Assembly: GCF_019392245.1 (NCBI RefSeq)
Contig: NZ_JAHXRL010000005.1
Coordinates: forward strand, 186,001 to 250,000
Length of the DNA: 64,000 nt
Reading direction: 5' to 3'
Origin: Sulfitobacter sp. CW3
GTDB lineage: Bacteria > Pseudomonadota > Alphaproteobacteria > Rhodobacterales > Rhodobacteraceae
The stretch's first letter is position 1. Every line of letters starts with the position of its first letter. A program made the position numbers and the translations under genes. The notes under the pieces were generated by a model. That model made no database searches. It saw only the letters and a program-made list of their open reading frames with translations, and was not told where the DNA came from. Of the stretch, positions 18,521 through 28,810 are shown one piece after another.

Positions 18521-19675
18521 TTAACCCCGATTGCGTATACGACCCAAAATCAGATGCGCACAAAGCCCCAGAAGACACGCAATAGCCGCCACAATCGGCA
18601 TTCCCGCGTAGCCAAAGCCAAGCAGGACAGCCGCAATCACCGGTGTGCCCAGCGTGTTGCCAAGGTTGCCCATCTGCGCCATCGCCCCGTTTGACTGGGC
18701 CTGACTGCTGGCGGTGCCGTTTAGTTGCGGCACCGTGGCAAAGCTTGACCCTTGCACCAGCCCCAAGGCGGCGGCCAATGCCAGACAGGCCAACGGGGCA
18801 CCGGGTGCCGCCCACAGCCACACCAGACATAGGGCCGACGCACCAAAGCCCAGTTCGACCACTTGAACTGCAGGAATACGTCCCAGCAGCCAGACACCTA
18901 GCGTCATCGACACGATGATGCTTACGATCGGCATCGCGGCAAGGATCATGTTGCGCAGTTCGGGTGCCAGATATGGCGGCAGAACCGTCAGGATGGACAC
19001 AAAACAGAAGGTATAGAAAAACCAGCCCGCAGCGGGCGCGCCAATACTGGGCGAGCGGTAAATCGTGACATGGTCGCGCAGAATTTGGCGCAGGTTCAGG
19101 GTGGGCTGCGGCCCTTCGGGTGGAAGACGCTTTAGGCTGATTGATAAATAGATAGCAAAAACAGCCATATAAATAGCATGCGCAAGGAAAAGCGCCGGGA
19201 CGCCGAACCCCGCGACCAATGGCCTGCCGAATAGAGATAGAACAGCAAAGGCCACGCCAAAGAACGTTCCCCAAAGTGACAGGGTCAGCCCGCGGTCCTT
19301 TGGGGCGCTAAGTTGCGCGATCAGTGTCGGTGCGGCCACCACGATGGCCAGATGCGATGCACCTTCGACCACGCGGCTGGCCAACAGTAGTGGCAAACCG
19401 GGCAAAAGCGCCTGAAACGCCGACATCCCAGCCCCGACCCAAAGCGCCCAGATCAACGCCCGCCGGTACCGCACCCGCGCCACGACCAGCCCCGCCACGA
19501 CACCGAATATGATACCGACCACCCCAACCAGCGAAACGACAAAGCCCAATGTGGCCCCTGCCTCGGGATAGATTTCCGGCAGCGTATCGTAAACCACGCT
19601 AACCTTGCCGTATTGCGCAGCCGACCCCAAGCCAGCGCCCCAAAGGGCGAATATCAACGGGAATGGCGTTTTCAT
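18521..19675 (-). CDS. MFS transporter
   Basis: A 384-residue major facilitator protein with about 12 hydrophobic segments. The loop between helices 2 and 3 (GLVVARVRYRRALIWALW) is the usual MFS basic motif, and the halves are joined by a loop near residues 188–205. No substrate signature is recognisable; the general look is of small-molecule efflux carriers. The gene follows the methyltransferase gene with 21 bases between them and ends just before the LexA box of uvrA. Confidence 0.85.
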   Translation of the reverse strand: MKTPFPLIFALWGAGLGSAAQYGKVSVVYDTLPEIYPEAGATLGFVVSLVGVVGIIFGVVAGLVVARVRYRRALIWALWVGAGMSAFQALLPGLPLLLASRVVEGASHLAIVVAAPTLIAQLSAPKDRGLTLSLWGTFFGVAFAVLSLFGRPLVAGFGVPALFLAHAIYMAVFAIYLSISLKRLPPEGPQPTLNLRQILRDHVTIYRSPSIGAPAAGWFFYTFCFVSILTVLPPYLAPELRNMILAAMPIVSIIVSMTLGVWLLGRIPAVQVVELGFGASALCLVWLWAAPGAPLACLALAAALGLVQGSSFATVPQLNGTASSQAQSNGAMAQMGNLGNTLGTPVIAAVLLGFGYAGMPIVAAIACLLGLCAHLILGRIRNRG

Positions 19676-19696
19676 GGTTGGATCACCTTGGGGGAA

Positions 19697-20260
19697 TCAG
19701 GTTTTTTGCGCCAAGGCCCAAGCACAGATGGGCATATCCGGGTCATTGCTGATATCATCGGTCGCTTCGTCATATTCGGGGGGCCATTTTTCTTCCATGT
19801 TGCGCAGGGCGGCGTTGCGGTTGCCCCATTGGCTGGCTTGGATGGCGTTTTCTTCAAACCCGCATTCGATCAGCAGGTTTTTGAGGCCCCGCGCAGACCA
19901 GCGCGAATTATCCGCAGGGGCCGCGTGAAATGGCACGAAAAACGGCACGGCAACCCAGAAATGCCCGCCTTTTTTCAGCATACGGCGTACGTTTTTGGTC
20001 GCGGCATAGGGCCGATCCAGATGCTCCCAAACCTGATTGGCCAGGATCAGATCAAACTTGCACGGGCGGTCCAGCTGTTTGTCCATAACCGGCCCGGCGC
20101 AGATATCATATTCGGGATAGCGGAATTGTTCGTAGGATTTGAAATCGAACATCTCGCCCCATTTCCCCGATATTTCAGCAACATCAAGCTGCTGCGGGAT
20201 GAGGTTCTGGATCATCCGGCGGGATGCCGGGCCCATGACGACGCGATTTAGACTTACCAT
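19697..20260 (-). CDS. Class I SAM-dependent methyltransferase (short form)
   Basis: A 187-residue protein with the core of a methyltransferase-11 fold: DVAEISG (motif I, degenerate), CKFDLILANQVWEHLDRPYAA (motif IV with the WEHL helix), and LKKGGHFWVAVPFFV (post-motif). The glycine-rich SAM loop is short and atypical. I take ATG 20260 as start; the frame also allows a GTG at 20287, and neither has a strong ribosome site. It lies between lpd and the MFS gene on the same strand. Substrate unknown. Confidence 0.75.
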   Translation of the reverse strand: MVSLNRVVMGPASRRMIQNLIPQQLDVAEISGKWGEMFDFKSYEQFRYPEYDICAGPVMDKQLDRPCKFDLILANQVWEHLDRPYAATKNVRRMLKKGGHFWVAVPFFVPFHAAPADNSRWSARGLKNLLIECGFEENAIQASQWGNRNAALRNMEEKWPPEYDEATDDISNDPDMPICAWALAQKT

Positions 20261-20318
20261 ATGCAATCTATGGCAGGGGTGCGCCACCCCGTCCAGAACG
20301 GAATGGCGCGGGTGGTTT

Positions 20319-21713
20319 TTACATGTGGATGACTTTGCCGTAAGCGTCGAGAACGGCCTCGTGCATCATCTCGGACAGGGTCGGATGCGGGAAAACGGTG
20401 TTCATCAGGTCTTCCTCGGTTGTTTCCAACTGACGGCCCACGACATAGCCCTGGATCAGTTCGGTCACTTCGGCACCGACCATATGCGCGCCCAGCAATT
20501 CGCCGGTTTTCGCGTCAAACACGGTTTTGATCATGCCCTCGGGTTCGCCCAATGCAATTGCCTTGCCGTTGCCGATAAACGGGAAGCGGCCGACTTTGAT
20601 CTCGAAGCCCAGTTCCTTGGCCTTGGCCTCGGTATAGCCGACCGATGCAATCTGCGGGTGGCAATAGGTACAACCGGCGATGGATTCGGGCTTCACCGGA
20701 TGCGCGTGTTTGCCCGCGATCAATTCGGCCACCATGACGCCCTCGTGAGACGCCTTATGCGCCAACCACGGGGCACCGGCGATGTCACCAATCGCATAAA
20801 GACCGTCAACGCCCGTGCGGCAATATTCATCGGTCACAACATGGGTGCGGTCGACTTTGACGCCCATTTCCTCAAGGCCCAGATCTTCGACGTTGCCGAC
20901 GATGCCCACGGCGGAAATCACAGTGTCAAACTCTTGTTTCTCGACCTTGCCGCCGATTTCGATATGGGCCGTAACCTTGTCAGCCGCGCGGTCCAGCTGT
21001 TTGACAACAGCCTTTTGCATGATCTTCATGCCCTGCTTTTCAAACTGCTTTTTGGCGAATTTGCTGATCTCTTCATCTTCGACGGGCAGGATGCGGTCCA
21101 TCACCTCGACGACGGTCGTGTCTGCGCCCAAAGTGTTGTAAAAACTGGCGAATTCGATGCCAATCGCACCCGATCCAATGACCAGCAGCTTTTTCGGCAT
21201 ATGGGGTGGATCCAGCGCGTCTTTGTACATCCAGACACGTTTTCCATCTGCCTCAAGTCCCGGCAGGTTGCGCGCCCGTGCGCCAGTGGCCAGCACGATA
21301 TTTTTGGCGGTCAGGTCTTCGCTGCCCTTGTCGGTTTTCACCGAAACCTTGCCCTTACCGGCAAGTTTCGCGGTGCCCATAAACACGGTAACCTTGTTCT
21401 TTTTCATCAGATGGCCGATGCCGCCCGAAAGCTGCCCCGCAACCTTGCGCGAGCGTTTTACGACAGCATCCAGATCATAGCCGATATTGTCTGCTTTCAG
21501 GCCGAATTCCTTGGCCCGGTGCATCAGGTGGAACACTTCGGATGACCGCAGCAGCGCCTTGGTCGGGATGCAGCCCCAATTCAGACAGATACCCCCCAAA
21601 TGCTCGCGTTCGACAATGGCCACGGACAGCCCCAGCTGCGCACCACGGATCGCGGCGACATAGCCGCCCGGCCCGGCACCGATCACGATCAGATCAAAGG
21701 ATTTTTCAGCCAT
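20319..21713 (-). CDS. lpdA: Dihydrolipoyl dehydrogenase (E3)
   Basis: A 464-residue flavoprotein disulfide reductase. FAD-binding GAGPGGYVAAIRGAQLG is at the N-terminus, the redox disulfide is in GGICLNWGCIPTKALL near residue 40, the NAD-binding GSGAIGIEFASFY is central, and the C-terminal HPTLSEMMHEAV holds the catalytic His-Glu pair. It reoxidises lipoyl groups of PDH and related complexes. ATG 21713 is chosen by family alignment and a GAGG 8 bases upstream. Its promoter carries the same palindrome as pdhA 13 kb away, although lpd is not in the pdh operon here. Confidence 0.96.
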   Translation of the reverse strand: MAEKSFDLIVIGAGPGGYVAAIRGAQLGLSVAIVEREHLGGICLNWGCIPTKALLRSSEVFHLMHRAKEFGLKADNIGYDLDAVVKRSRKVAGQLSGGIGHLMKKNKVTVFMGTAKLAGKGKVSVKTDKGSEDLTAKNIVLATGARARNLPGLEADGKRVWMYKDALDPPHMPKKLLVIGSGAIGIEFASFYNTLGADTTVVEVMDRILPVEDEEISKFAKKQFEKQGMKIMQKAVVKQLDRAADKVTAHIEIGGKVEKQEFDTVISAVGIVGNVEDLGLEEMGVKVDRTHVVTDEYCRTGVDGLYAIGDIAGAPWLAHKASHEGVMVAELIAGKHAHPVKPESIAGCTYCHPQIASVGYTEAKAKELGFEIKVGRFPFIGNGKAIALGEPEGMIKTVFDAKTGELLGAHMVGAEVTELIQGYVVGRQLETTEEDLMNTVFPHPTLSEMMHEAVLDAYGKVIHM

Positions 21714-21741
21714 AGGGAAACCTCGCGGCATAGAAGAGAAA

Positions 21742-21765
21742 ATATAGTTTAACGGTAAACTATAT
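21742..21765. promoter_or_regulatory. 24-bp palindromic operator upstream of lpdA
   Basis: Left arm ATATAGTTTAAC and right arm GGTAAACTATAT form a nearly perfect palindrome (one mismatched pair), 29–52 bases before the lpdA start. The central 18 bases match the site at 34738–34761 before pdhA at all but one position. The regulator is not in the window. Confidence 0.8.
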
Positions 21766-21811
21766 CAATCCTCACAGCAACCGCGAGATTACCTCAAACT
21801 GCGCAGGTCTC

Positions 21812-22390
21812 TTAGGCGGCTTCAGCCTCCAATGCGCGCACGGTGCTGCCATACCCGCCATCGTCAATATAGGATTGTTCATGCGTGGTGCTGTGCCTGT
21901 CCAGCGCCTCGTTGCGGTAGGGAAAGCGGCCAAAGTCACGGATCACTTTGCGGTGCGCGCGGGCATGCAGCATATTGGTGGAACTGGCCGACATCCGCTC
22001 GCAAATCAGACGCACACAGCGGTCTTGGTCCATCAGGTTTTCGGAATGCATCAACGGCAGATAAAAGAACTGACGCGCGGGCGGGTCAATCCGCATATCC
22101 CAACCTTTGTGGATTGCCGACTTGGCCGCTGCCAGCGAAATTGCGTCAGAGGAAAACGCACGCCCCTGCCCGCGGAACATGTTGCGGGGAAACTGATCGG
22201 TCAGGATGATATAGGCCAAGGCTCCGGTCGGATGTGTCAGCCAGAGAGAGAACTTGCCGTCGCAGGCGTCTTCCCAGGTGGTTAGAAAGCGGTCCCGGAT
22301 CTCCTGATCAAAAGCATCATCAACCGCGTACCACTTTTCCTCTCCGGCATCATCAAGCCAGAATTTCAGTATTTCCTCGGGGCCAATCAC
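21812..22390 (-). CDS. DUF924 family protein
   Basis: A 192-residue protein with the DUF924 pattern: EEILKFWLDDAGEEKWY at the start, then ILTDQFPRNMFRGQGRAFSSD, then FFYLPLMHSENLMDQDRCV. The family is alpha-helical, TPR-like and has no established function. It is a single gene about 100 bases upstream of lpdA on the same strand, with an operator and probable promoter between. Confidence 0.88.
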   Translation of the reverse strand: MIGPEEILKFWLDDAGEEKWYAVDDAFDQEIRDRFLTTWEDACDGKFSLWLTHPTGALAYIILTDQFPRNMFRGQGRAFSSDAISLAAAKSAIHKGWDMRIDPPARQFFYLPLMHSENLMDQDRCVRLICERMSASSTNMLHARAHRKVIRDFGRFPYRNEALDRHSTTHEQSYIDDGGYGSTVRALEAEAA

Positions 22391-22490
22391 ATCATGTTCC
22401 TTTGCCTACCCAATAGATAAATATAGATAACGTCGAATATGAAAACTTTGGAACTCAAGTTTTGCAACAAAAACGTCACAAAACCCACGA

Positions 22491-23750
22491 CTAAGCGGCG
22501 TTTTCCTCGGCTTGCTCATTTTCGACGGCGTATTCATGGGCAACTTCGACCGCCAACGCCGTTGTGGCTGGCGAAAACGGGACATACTGGCTGGTCACGT
22601 CTGTCGCAATCGACGGACGCACCGTGGCACGGTAGAACGCATAGATTGCCAAGGCAGCAAAAAGCACTGCGGTAAAGAGATAGAAGCCCCCCGGACCAAG
22701 CGCTGTGCCCATCATCCAACCGGTAATGATCGGGCCCATAATTGCCCCTAACCCGTTGATAAACAACATTCCACCTGATGCTGCGGCCATGTCTTCTAGT
22801 TCAAGGAAATCGTTCGTGTGGGCGATCAGCAAGGAATAAAGAGGGTTCGACATCCCCCCCACCACAAAGGCGGATACCAACAAAATAGGGAACATGTGAC
22901 CCATCATCATACCCAATATTGAACCGGCAAAACCAATCGCTGCTGTAATCACAATCAACAAGCGGCGGTCCATCCGGTCGGACATCCAGCCGATGGGATA
23001 TTGCAGCAGCATGGAGCCGACAAAAAACACCGCCACAAAGATCGAAATTTGCGCGACAGTGAGCCCTGCCTCGGCCCCGTAAACGGAGGCCATGCCAAAT
23101 TGCGCCGAAAAGACGCCACCCAGCAAAAACATCCCCACACAGCCCAAGGGGGACACGGTCATCAGGCTGCTCAGGCTCATGGGTTTGGTGGTGTCAAAGG
23201 CCGGTGTGGGGCTAACCGCCAACAAAATCGGCGTGACGGCAAGGCTGACCAACACGGATGGAATGACGAACAATACAAACCCCGACGGATCAGCGGTCAG
23301 CAGCAAGGCCTGCGCGATCACGATACCGGCCGTTTGAACAATCATATACAGCGACAGCGCCTGACCGCGGTTTTCATTGGTGGCCGCGTTGTTCAGCCAG
23401 CTTTCTGCGGTGACATAGACCACCGAAAAGCAGAACCCGATCAACACCCGGCCCAGCGACCAGACCACGATATTGGGGAACGTTGGGTACAGGATCATCA
23501 CAGCAGAAATCAGCGATGCAACAGCGGCAAAGACACGCACATGGCCGACGCGCCGGATCATGCCGGGGGCCATGCGTGACCCGCCCAGGAAACCCGCAAA
23601 ATAGGCCGACATAACGATGGACATCTGGAAGGTGGAAAAGTCTTCGATGCCGCCGCGAATACCCAACAGGGTACCCTGCATGCCGTTGCCGATCATCAGC
23701 AAGCACATACCCAACAAAAGCGCCCATACGCTGGTAAAAACCTTAAACAT
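22491..23750 (-). CDS. MFS transporter (YcaD-like)
   Basis: A 419-residue major facilitator protein with 12 predicted membrane segments. GSRMAPGMIRRVGHVRVFA is the loop 2–3 basic motif and ESWLNNAATNENRGQALSLY the loop 4–5 region seen in the YcaD group. The hydrophilic C-terminal tail (about 35 residues, Glu/Ala-rich) is unusual but short. No substrate can be named. Confidence 0.87.
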   Translation of the reverse strand: MFKVFTSVWALLLGMCLLMIGNGMQGTLLGIRGGIEDFSTFQMSIVMSAYFAGFLGGSRMAPGMIRRVGHVRVFAAVASLISAVMILYPTFPNIVVWSLGRVLIGFCFSVVYVTAESWLNNAATNENRGQALSLYMIVQTAGIVIAQALLLTADPSGFVLFVIPSVLVSLAVTPILLAVSPTPAFDTTKPMSLSSLMTVSPLGCVGMFLLGGVFSAQFGMASVYGAEAGLTVAQISIFVAVFFVGSMLLQYPIGWMSDRMDRRLLIVITAAIGFAGSILGMMMGHMFPILLVSAFVVGGMSNPLYSLLIAHTNDFLELEDMAAASGGMLFINGLGAIMGPIITGWMMGTALGPGGFYLFTAVLFAALAIYAFYRATVRPSIATDVTSQYVPFSPATTALAVEVAHEYAVENEQAEENAA

Positions 23751-23823
23751 CCGCCGAATCCTATTGCAATCTTCGCCCCTCCCTGACGGGGTTCAGCGCA
23801 TAAGTCATCCCTTTGAACGACAC

Positions 23824-24888
23824 TCAGGCGGTTTTTTGCGCCTTAGGCAAAAGCAATGACGCATCACCGTAGGAAAAGAACCGATAATTCGATTCAATCG
23901 CATGGGTATAGAGCGTCTTTATCGCGTCTTGGCCCATCAGCGCGGCAACCAGCATCATCAGGGTTGATTTGGGCAGGTGGAAGTTCGTCATCAGCGCATC
24001 GGCGACGTTGAATTCAAAACCCGGCGTGATGAAGATATCGGTGTCGCCTTCCCACGGCTGGATTGCCCCGCTGCGTCCAGCTGTTTCAATCAGGCGCAGG
24101 GCCGTGGTGCCGACGGGAATAATGCGCCCGCCAGCGGCCTTGGTGGCCGCGATTTCCGACGCCGCTTGGGCGCTGACCTGCCCCCATTCGCTGTGCATCT
24201 TATGCTCTGATATATCGTCTACCTTGACCGGCAGGAACGTACCCGCGCCAACATGCAAGGTCACATGGGTGAACGCCACCCCGATCTGCGCCAATTGCGC
24301 TAGCAGCGCCTCGTCAAAGTGCAGCGATGCTGTGGGGGCTGCAACAGCCCCTTTGTTGCGGGCGAAAACCGTCTGGTAATCCGTCATGTCTTGGGCATCG
24401 GCGGGGCGTTTCGCGGCAATATAGGGCGGCAAGGGCATCGCACCCGCCGCATTCAATGCGCGGTCAAAATCATCCCCTGCACAGTTAAAACGCAGATGCC
24501 CCTGACCATCTTCCACGGCCTCAAGGGTCGCACGCAGATCATCGCTGAACACGACCCCTTCGCCGATCTTCAGCTTTTTCAACGGCTTGATCAGCGCGGC
24601 CCAAGTACCATCAGCACGCGGCTCCAGCAATGTGACCTCAATCCGGGCCTGCACCGGCCCTTGGGCGCTGTCGCGGTGACGCTGGCCGTTTAGGCGCGCG
24701 GGAATAACGCGGGTGTCGTTCAACACCAGCCTATCGCCTGCGCGCAGCCAGTCGGGCAGATCGCTGACCCGTTTGTCGTACAGCACAGGGCCATCGGCCA
24801 CCAGTAAACGTGCAGATGTACGCGGCACCGCCGGACGTGTGGCGATCAGCCGATCGGGCAGATCAAAATCAAAATCACTTAGTTTCAT
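23824..24888 (-). CDS. queA: S-adenosylmethionine:tRNA ribosyltransferase-isomerase
   Basis: A 354-residue enzyme that moves the ribosyl part of SAM onto preQ1 in tRNA, making epoxyqueuosine at the wobble position of His, Tyr, Asp and Asn tRNAs. It begins [19 protein letters not shown], the standard QueA N-terminus, and contains PLPPYI and [20 protein letters not shown], the conserved substrate region. Length is typical. It follows the large AsmA-like gene with nine bases between them. Confidence 0.96.
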   Translation of the reverse strand: MKLSDFDFDLPDRLIATRPAVPRTSARLLVADGPVLYDKRVSDLPDWLRAGDRLVLNDTRVIPARLNGQRHRDSAQGPVQARIEVTLLEPRADGTWAALIKPLKKLKIGEGVVFSDDLRATLEAVEDGQGHLRFNCAGDDFDRALNAAGAMPLPPYIAAKRPADAQDMTDYQTVFARNKGAVAAPTASLHFDEALLAQLAQIGVAFTHVTLHVGAGTFLPVKVDDISEHKMHSEWGQVSAQAASEIAATKAAGGRIIPVGTTALRLIETAGRSGAIQPWEGDTDIFITPGFEFNVADALMTNFHLPKSTLMMLVAALMGQDAIKTLYTHAIESNYRFFSYGDASLLLPKAQKTA

Positions 24889-24897
24889 GGCTGCCGC

Positions 24898-27800
24898 TTA
24901 CCGCCCCTGATACGGTGTCACAACCGGTTTTTGCGGCGCGGCGGGCACGGGCGCTGCTGTCTCCCCCTCAACCGGCGGCAAGGCCGGGGCGGGCGCACGC
25001 AGGATATCACGAAGGAATCCAGGTGCCAGCGCGGACAGCGGATTGACCGACACATCAGGGTTTTCCGCAGTGCCGCCCAAACTGTAGTTAAAGCCGAGCA
25101 ACCCCTCGCCTTTGCGGGTCAGGAAACTGCCAAGACCGTTCAGCAGATATACCGGAGAAATCACCCCCTGCAGCGCCATGCGGCCCGTGTCGGTGGCAAA
25201 CACCCCGTCCATCGAGATGCCCAGCGACGCGCCTGTGGCGCTTGCTTCGGTCAGGGTCACGCGGTTGGGGGTCATTCGAAAATCAGCCTCGACCGTATCG
25301 AAATAGATGCCATCGCCGTTCAGCTCGTTCACCAAGCCCACGACTGAGACGGCATTTACCAGCGCGGCAATCGCCGGGGCGTCTTGGATTGTCACATCGG
25401 TAATCTGCGCGCGCCCATCAAAGGCACCGCCCGTCCCCACAGGCATCAACGTCAGCGTCAGATTTCCGCCACGCACTTGCTTTACCATATTCGCAGACCG
25501 CAGCACGCCGCCCGCATCAGCCGAAACCAGCTGGATCGCGCTGCGGCCGTTTTTCGGGGCGACCCGTCCGGACACGGGCGTGCCGCCGTTCAGATTGGCC
25601 TCGAACCGCCCATCGAGGCCCCACGCCATGTCGAACTGGCCGCGCATATTGGTCAGGGCGATCTTGTCGGTGACCTGAAGCCGGTCCAGCTGCAACAACA
25701 TCGGTGGGCCTTTGACGCCGCTGGGTTTTGACGTGCCAAATTCGGCGCGGCGCAGATCAAGGCGGCCACCGCGCACCACAACCTGCACAGGCTTGCCCGC
25801 GCCCTGCCCCACCAGATCGACAGGGATATCCAGCCAGTTTCCAACCGTCAGCGTGTCAAACCGCGCCCTGTCCAGCCCGCCGGTATTGGCCAGTTTCACC
25901 GATCCCTTGGCCGTCAGCCCCGCGGCTTTCGCCTCGATCAGATCAATCTGTGGCGCAGTGCCCAGCTTGCCCGACACCTCGAGCGCCCCTTTGGTGCCAG
26001 CGGGTTTTGTCCAGCCCAGTTGCGGCACGTTCAGACGCAGCCCTTGCAAGTCAGAAGTGACGGAGAACGAAGGCACGCGCCCCTTGGGCAAATCCAACGC
26101 AAACCAAGCGCGCCCGCTGCCCGATACAGTGCCGGGCGGCAGTTGGATGTTGAATTGGTCAAGGGTGTTCTGGCTCAGCACGATATCGGCCCGTACCTCG
26201 CTTGTCGCGTCAGGGCGGCCCAGCGGTTGTGACCACCCGCCATCAAATGCCACACCATCCACATTGCCCTGCCCCTTGATCGTGATGTTGTCGTTGGATG
26301 CAACCAGTGACATTTTATCCGCCGACAGCCTGTGACCCTTGACCAAAATATCACTTTGGACGTCGTGCAGTTCACCGTCGAAGTCAAAAATCGTCAGCTT
26401 CGGGTCCGCCCCCTTTTTGATCGGAAAGGATAACGTGCCTGAAAAATCTGCCGTCCCTTGGGCCAGCGCCACCGGCAGGTTCGCCTTGTCCATCGCGTTC
26501 AGCGGCGGCAGGTTCAGCAAGGCCAGCACCGCCTCAACCGGGGCGCTGCTGTTTAGCCTGACGATCCCCGGAGGGGTGTCTTTGATCCTGACATCGGGCA
26601 TAATAAACGACGAACCACGGATCATCACATCGCCGCCTTGGGGGGCAGTGATCCGCCCCGTATCGACCGATGCAACAAAGCGGTTTTTCAGCAGGCTCGC
26701 GTGCCCGTTTGCGTTTTTCAGATGCGGCATGCTGCGCAAAAAACGCGCCTCGGTGTCGTTGAAATCAAACGCAAGATAGACGTCCGGCGGCGTGTCCGGC
26801 CCTAGGCGAAATGCGACATCCACATCCGTAAGCGTGCCCGCATATATGTTTTCAGCGACCCATTTACGGGTTTTAGGTTTCACGTTCTCCGGCCACAGCT
26901 CAAGCACACGTTCGGGCAAAATTTCGTTCAACCCCGCATCCAGCGCCACCTGCCAACCGTCCGGTCCGGCATCCAGCGCGCCACTGACATTCAGCGTTGT
27001 ATCGGCATCATGAATATCCATCCGGCCCACCGTCACACTGAACGGGTTCAGCTTGATCTGCACGTCCAGATCGGCCCCCTCGATGGTAATGGGCGCGGCG
27101 TACAGATCCGCAGGGTTCGCCACCAGTTCGCGCATCCGGATTTGCGCGGTCAGATCGCTTAGCTTGCCGTTCTCCAGCCCGCCGATTGAGGCATCACCCT
27201 CGATCCGGCCTGACACCCATTGGCTAGAGACCGACAGCTCGTCAAATTGCAGCAATTGTTGATCAGGGTGATAGCTGAAATAGCTGCGGACCCCGTCAAA
27301 AGGGATCGGCTTGGCCGTGGCGTTCGGCTGCACCACGCCGCTGCCGATTTGCAAAGACGCATTGAGCGGCTCAAAGCTGCCGTCGTTATCAATGCTGCTG
27401 CGGACCGACCCGGATATCGGCGCGCGCAACACCTTTAGCCACGCAAACGCAGGGCTTTGCACCGCGATGTCGCCTGCATCCACGCCATCAAACGTCACGC
27501 CGAACTGCGCGGCGGTGTCGCCCAAGGTGCTGGTATAGTTCGCGGCCAAGGTGGCCACGTCTGCCCCACCGCCCAACACGGCAAGGTCAGCCGAGATGCG
27601 CAGGGTGTCGCCGTCACGGTTCAAGCGCAACCGCCCGCCATCCGCCGTCCAGACCCGCGCCGACTGCAAATCGGAATAGCTCAGGGTCAGCGCACGGACA
27701 TCGACCGACCGCAACCGCGACAACGCTGGCAATTGTAGCAGTTGATCCAGCTGACCGATCAGTTGCGGCATTGTGGCCGCACGCCGCTCTGCCGGGGCGG

Positions 27801-28251
27801 TTGCGGTGCTGGCGCGCAGGGCGACGCGGCCATCAAGGTCACGCCGTAAATCCGCAACGATCCCCGACAGCGCTAAATCGCGCAGCTTGATCTGACCTTG
27901 CAACAGACCGCGGGTTGAAAAACTGGCACGGACCTCGCGAAATGCCGCAAGCTCGGCCCCCTCCGAGGTCAATATCGACACGTCTTGCAACCGGATACGT
28001 GGCCGCCAGCCGTCGTCGACAATCAGCACCATTTCGCCGAACTCGACCCGAGTGGTCGGCAAATCCTGCGCCATACGTGCTTCAATGCGGGCTTCGATCC
28101 AGTGGGGCACAACGATGGGGCTGCGGATCATATACAGCGCGGTACCAACGACCGCCGCCACGCATAGCACGATAAACAGCAACGACCATTTGGTCGCCTG
28201 CCACAGACGTTTTGATTTTTTTACCGGGGTGCCGGCGGTTTCGTCTGACAT
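24898..28251 (-). CDS. AsmA/YhdP-like envelope protein (DUF3971)
   Basis: A very large protein (1117 residues) with one N-terminal membrane anchor (about 15–40) and then a long beta-rich periplasmic part built of repeated short strands. The C-terminal section (ASLGISMDGVFATDTGRMALQGVISPVYLLNG…) is the AsmA-like end found in YhdP/DUF3971 proteins. In E. coli YhdP and its relatives TamB and YdbH form periplasmic bridges that carry phospholipids to the outer membrane. A similar role is inferred. The C-terminal tail is proline-rich. It heads a two-gene unit with queA. Confidence 0.85.
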   Translation of the reverse strand: MSDETAGTPVKKSKRLWQATKWSLLFIVLCVAAVVGTALYMIRSPIVVPHWIEARIEARMAQDLPTTRVEFGEMVLIVDDGWRPRIRLQDVSILTSEGAELAAFREVRASFSTRGLLQGQIKLRDLALSGIVADLRRDLDGRVALRASTATAPAERRAATMPQLIGQLDQLLQLPALSRLRSVDVRALTLSYSDLQSARVWTADGGRLRLNRDGDTLRISADLAVLGGGADVATLAANYTSTLGDTAAQFGVTFDGVDAGDIAVQSPAFAWLKVLRAPISGSVRSSIDNDGSFEPLNASLQIGSGVVQPNATAKPIPFDGVRSYFSYHPDQQLLQFDELSVSSQWVSGRIEGDASIGGLENGKLSDLTAQIRMRELVANPADLYAAPITIEGADLDVQIKLNPFSVTVGRMDIHDADTTLNVSGALDAGPDGWQVALDAGLNEILPERVLELWPENVKPKTRKWVAENIYAGTLTDVDVAFRLGPDTPPDVYLAFDFNDTEARFLRSMPHLKNANGHASLLKNRFVASVDTGRITAPQGGDVMIRGSSFIMPDVRIKDTPPGIVRLNSSAPVEAVLALLNLPPLNAMDKANLPVALAQGTADFSGTLSFPIKKGADPKLTIFDFDGELHDVQSDILVKGHRLSADKMSLVASNDNITIKGQGNVDGVAFDGGWSQPLGRPDATSEVRADIVLSQNTLDQFNIQLPPGTVSGSGRAWFALDLPKGRVPSFSVTSDLQGLRLNVPQLGWTKPAGTKGALEVSGKLGTAPQIDLIEAKAAGLTAKGSVKLANTGGLDRARFDTLTVGNWLDIPVDLVGQGAGKPVQVVVRGGRLDLRRAEFGTSKPSGVKGPPMLLQLDRLQVTDKIALTNMRGQFDMAWGLDGRFEANLNGGTPVSGRVAPKNGRSAIQLVSADAGGVLRSANMVKQVRGGNLTLTLMPVGTGGAFDGRAQITDVTIQDAPAIAALVNAVSVVGLVNELNGDGIYFDTVEADFRMTPNRVTLTEASATGASLGISMDGVFATDTGRMALQGVISPVYLLNGLGSFLTRKGEGLLGFNYSLGGTAENPDVSVNPLSALAPGFLRDILRAPAPALPPVEGETAAPVPAAPQKPVVTPYQGR

Positions 28252-28348
28252 GATCGTCCGTTTTCAAGGCACAAGGGCTTTAAGTTCCGCCGTGCTGTTC
28301 TACTATGCCACTCTAAGATAAGCCTTCCAATACAATAGAAAGTGCCCC

Positions 28349-28810
28349 ATGCCAGAAATTTCCCAACCGGCCCCCGATTTTACAGCCCCCGTGACCGGCG
28401 GCGGCACCGTGAGCCTGTCAGGCCTGCGCGGCAAATCCGTTGTTTTGTATTTCTACCCCCGCGATGACACCCCCGGCTGCACAAAAGAGGCGATCGGCTT
28501 TTCCGAGCATCTGCAGGCGTTCAAGGATGCCGGTGCCGAGGTGTACGGCATATCCCGCGATACAATGGCGAAGCACGACAAATTCACCGCCAAACACGAA
28601 TTGACAGTGCCGTTGCTGGCGGATGAAGACGGCAGCCTGACCGAAAGCTATGGCGTCTGGGTTGAAAAGAACATGTATGGCAAGAAATCCATGGGCATTG
28701 AACGCGCGACGTTTTTGATTGATGCCGAAGGGAATATCGCGCGGATCTGGCGCAAGGTCAAAGTCCCCGGCCACGTCGAAGAGGTGCTGGAAGCGGTGCT
28801 AGCGCTATGA
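28349..28810 (+). CDS. bcp: Thioredoxin-dependent peroxiredoxin, BCP type, single cysteine
   Basis: A 153-residue peroxiredoxin with the peroxidatic Cys44 in RDDTPGCTKEA. E. coli BCP has a resolving cysteine five residues later; here that position is Ile49, and there is no other cysteine in the protein. It must therefore work as a 1-Cys enzyme, reduced by an external thiol. It reduces hydrogen peroxide and organic hydroperoxides in the cytoplasm. Its stop overlaps the start of the DUF455 gene (ATGA). Confidence 0.93.
   Translation: MPEISQPAPDFTAPVTGGGTVSLSGLRGKSVVLYFYPRDDTPGCTKEAIGFSEHLQAFKDAGAEVYGISRDTMAKHDKFTAKHELTVPLLADEDGSLTESYGVWVEKNMYGKKSMGIERATFLIDAEGNIARIWRKVKVPGHVEEVLEAVLAL

Noticed and set aside
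19697..20287. Methyltransferase start at GTG 20287
   Set aside because: The extra nine residues have no family support; ATG 20260 is kept, though neither start has a strong ribosome site.
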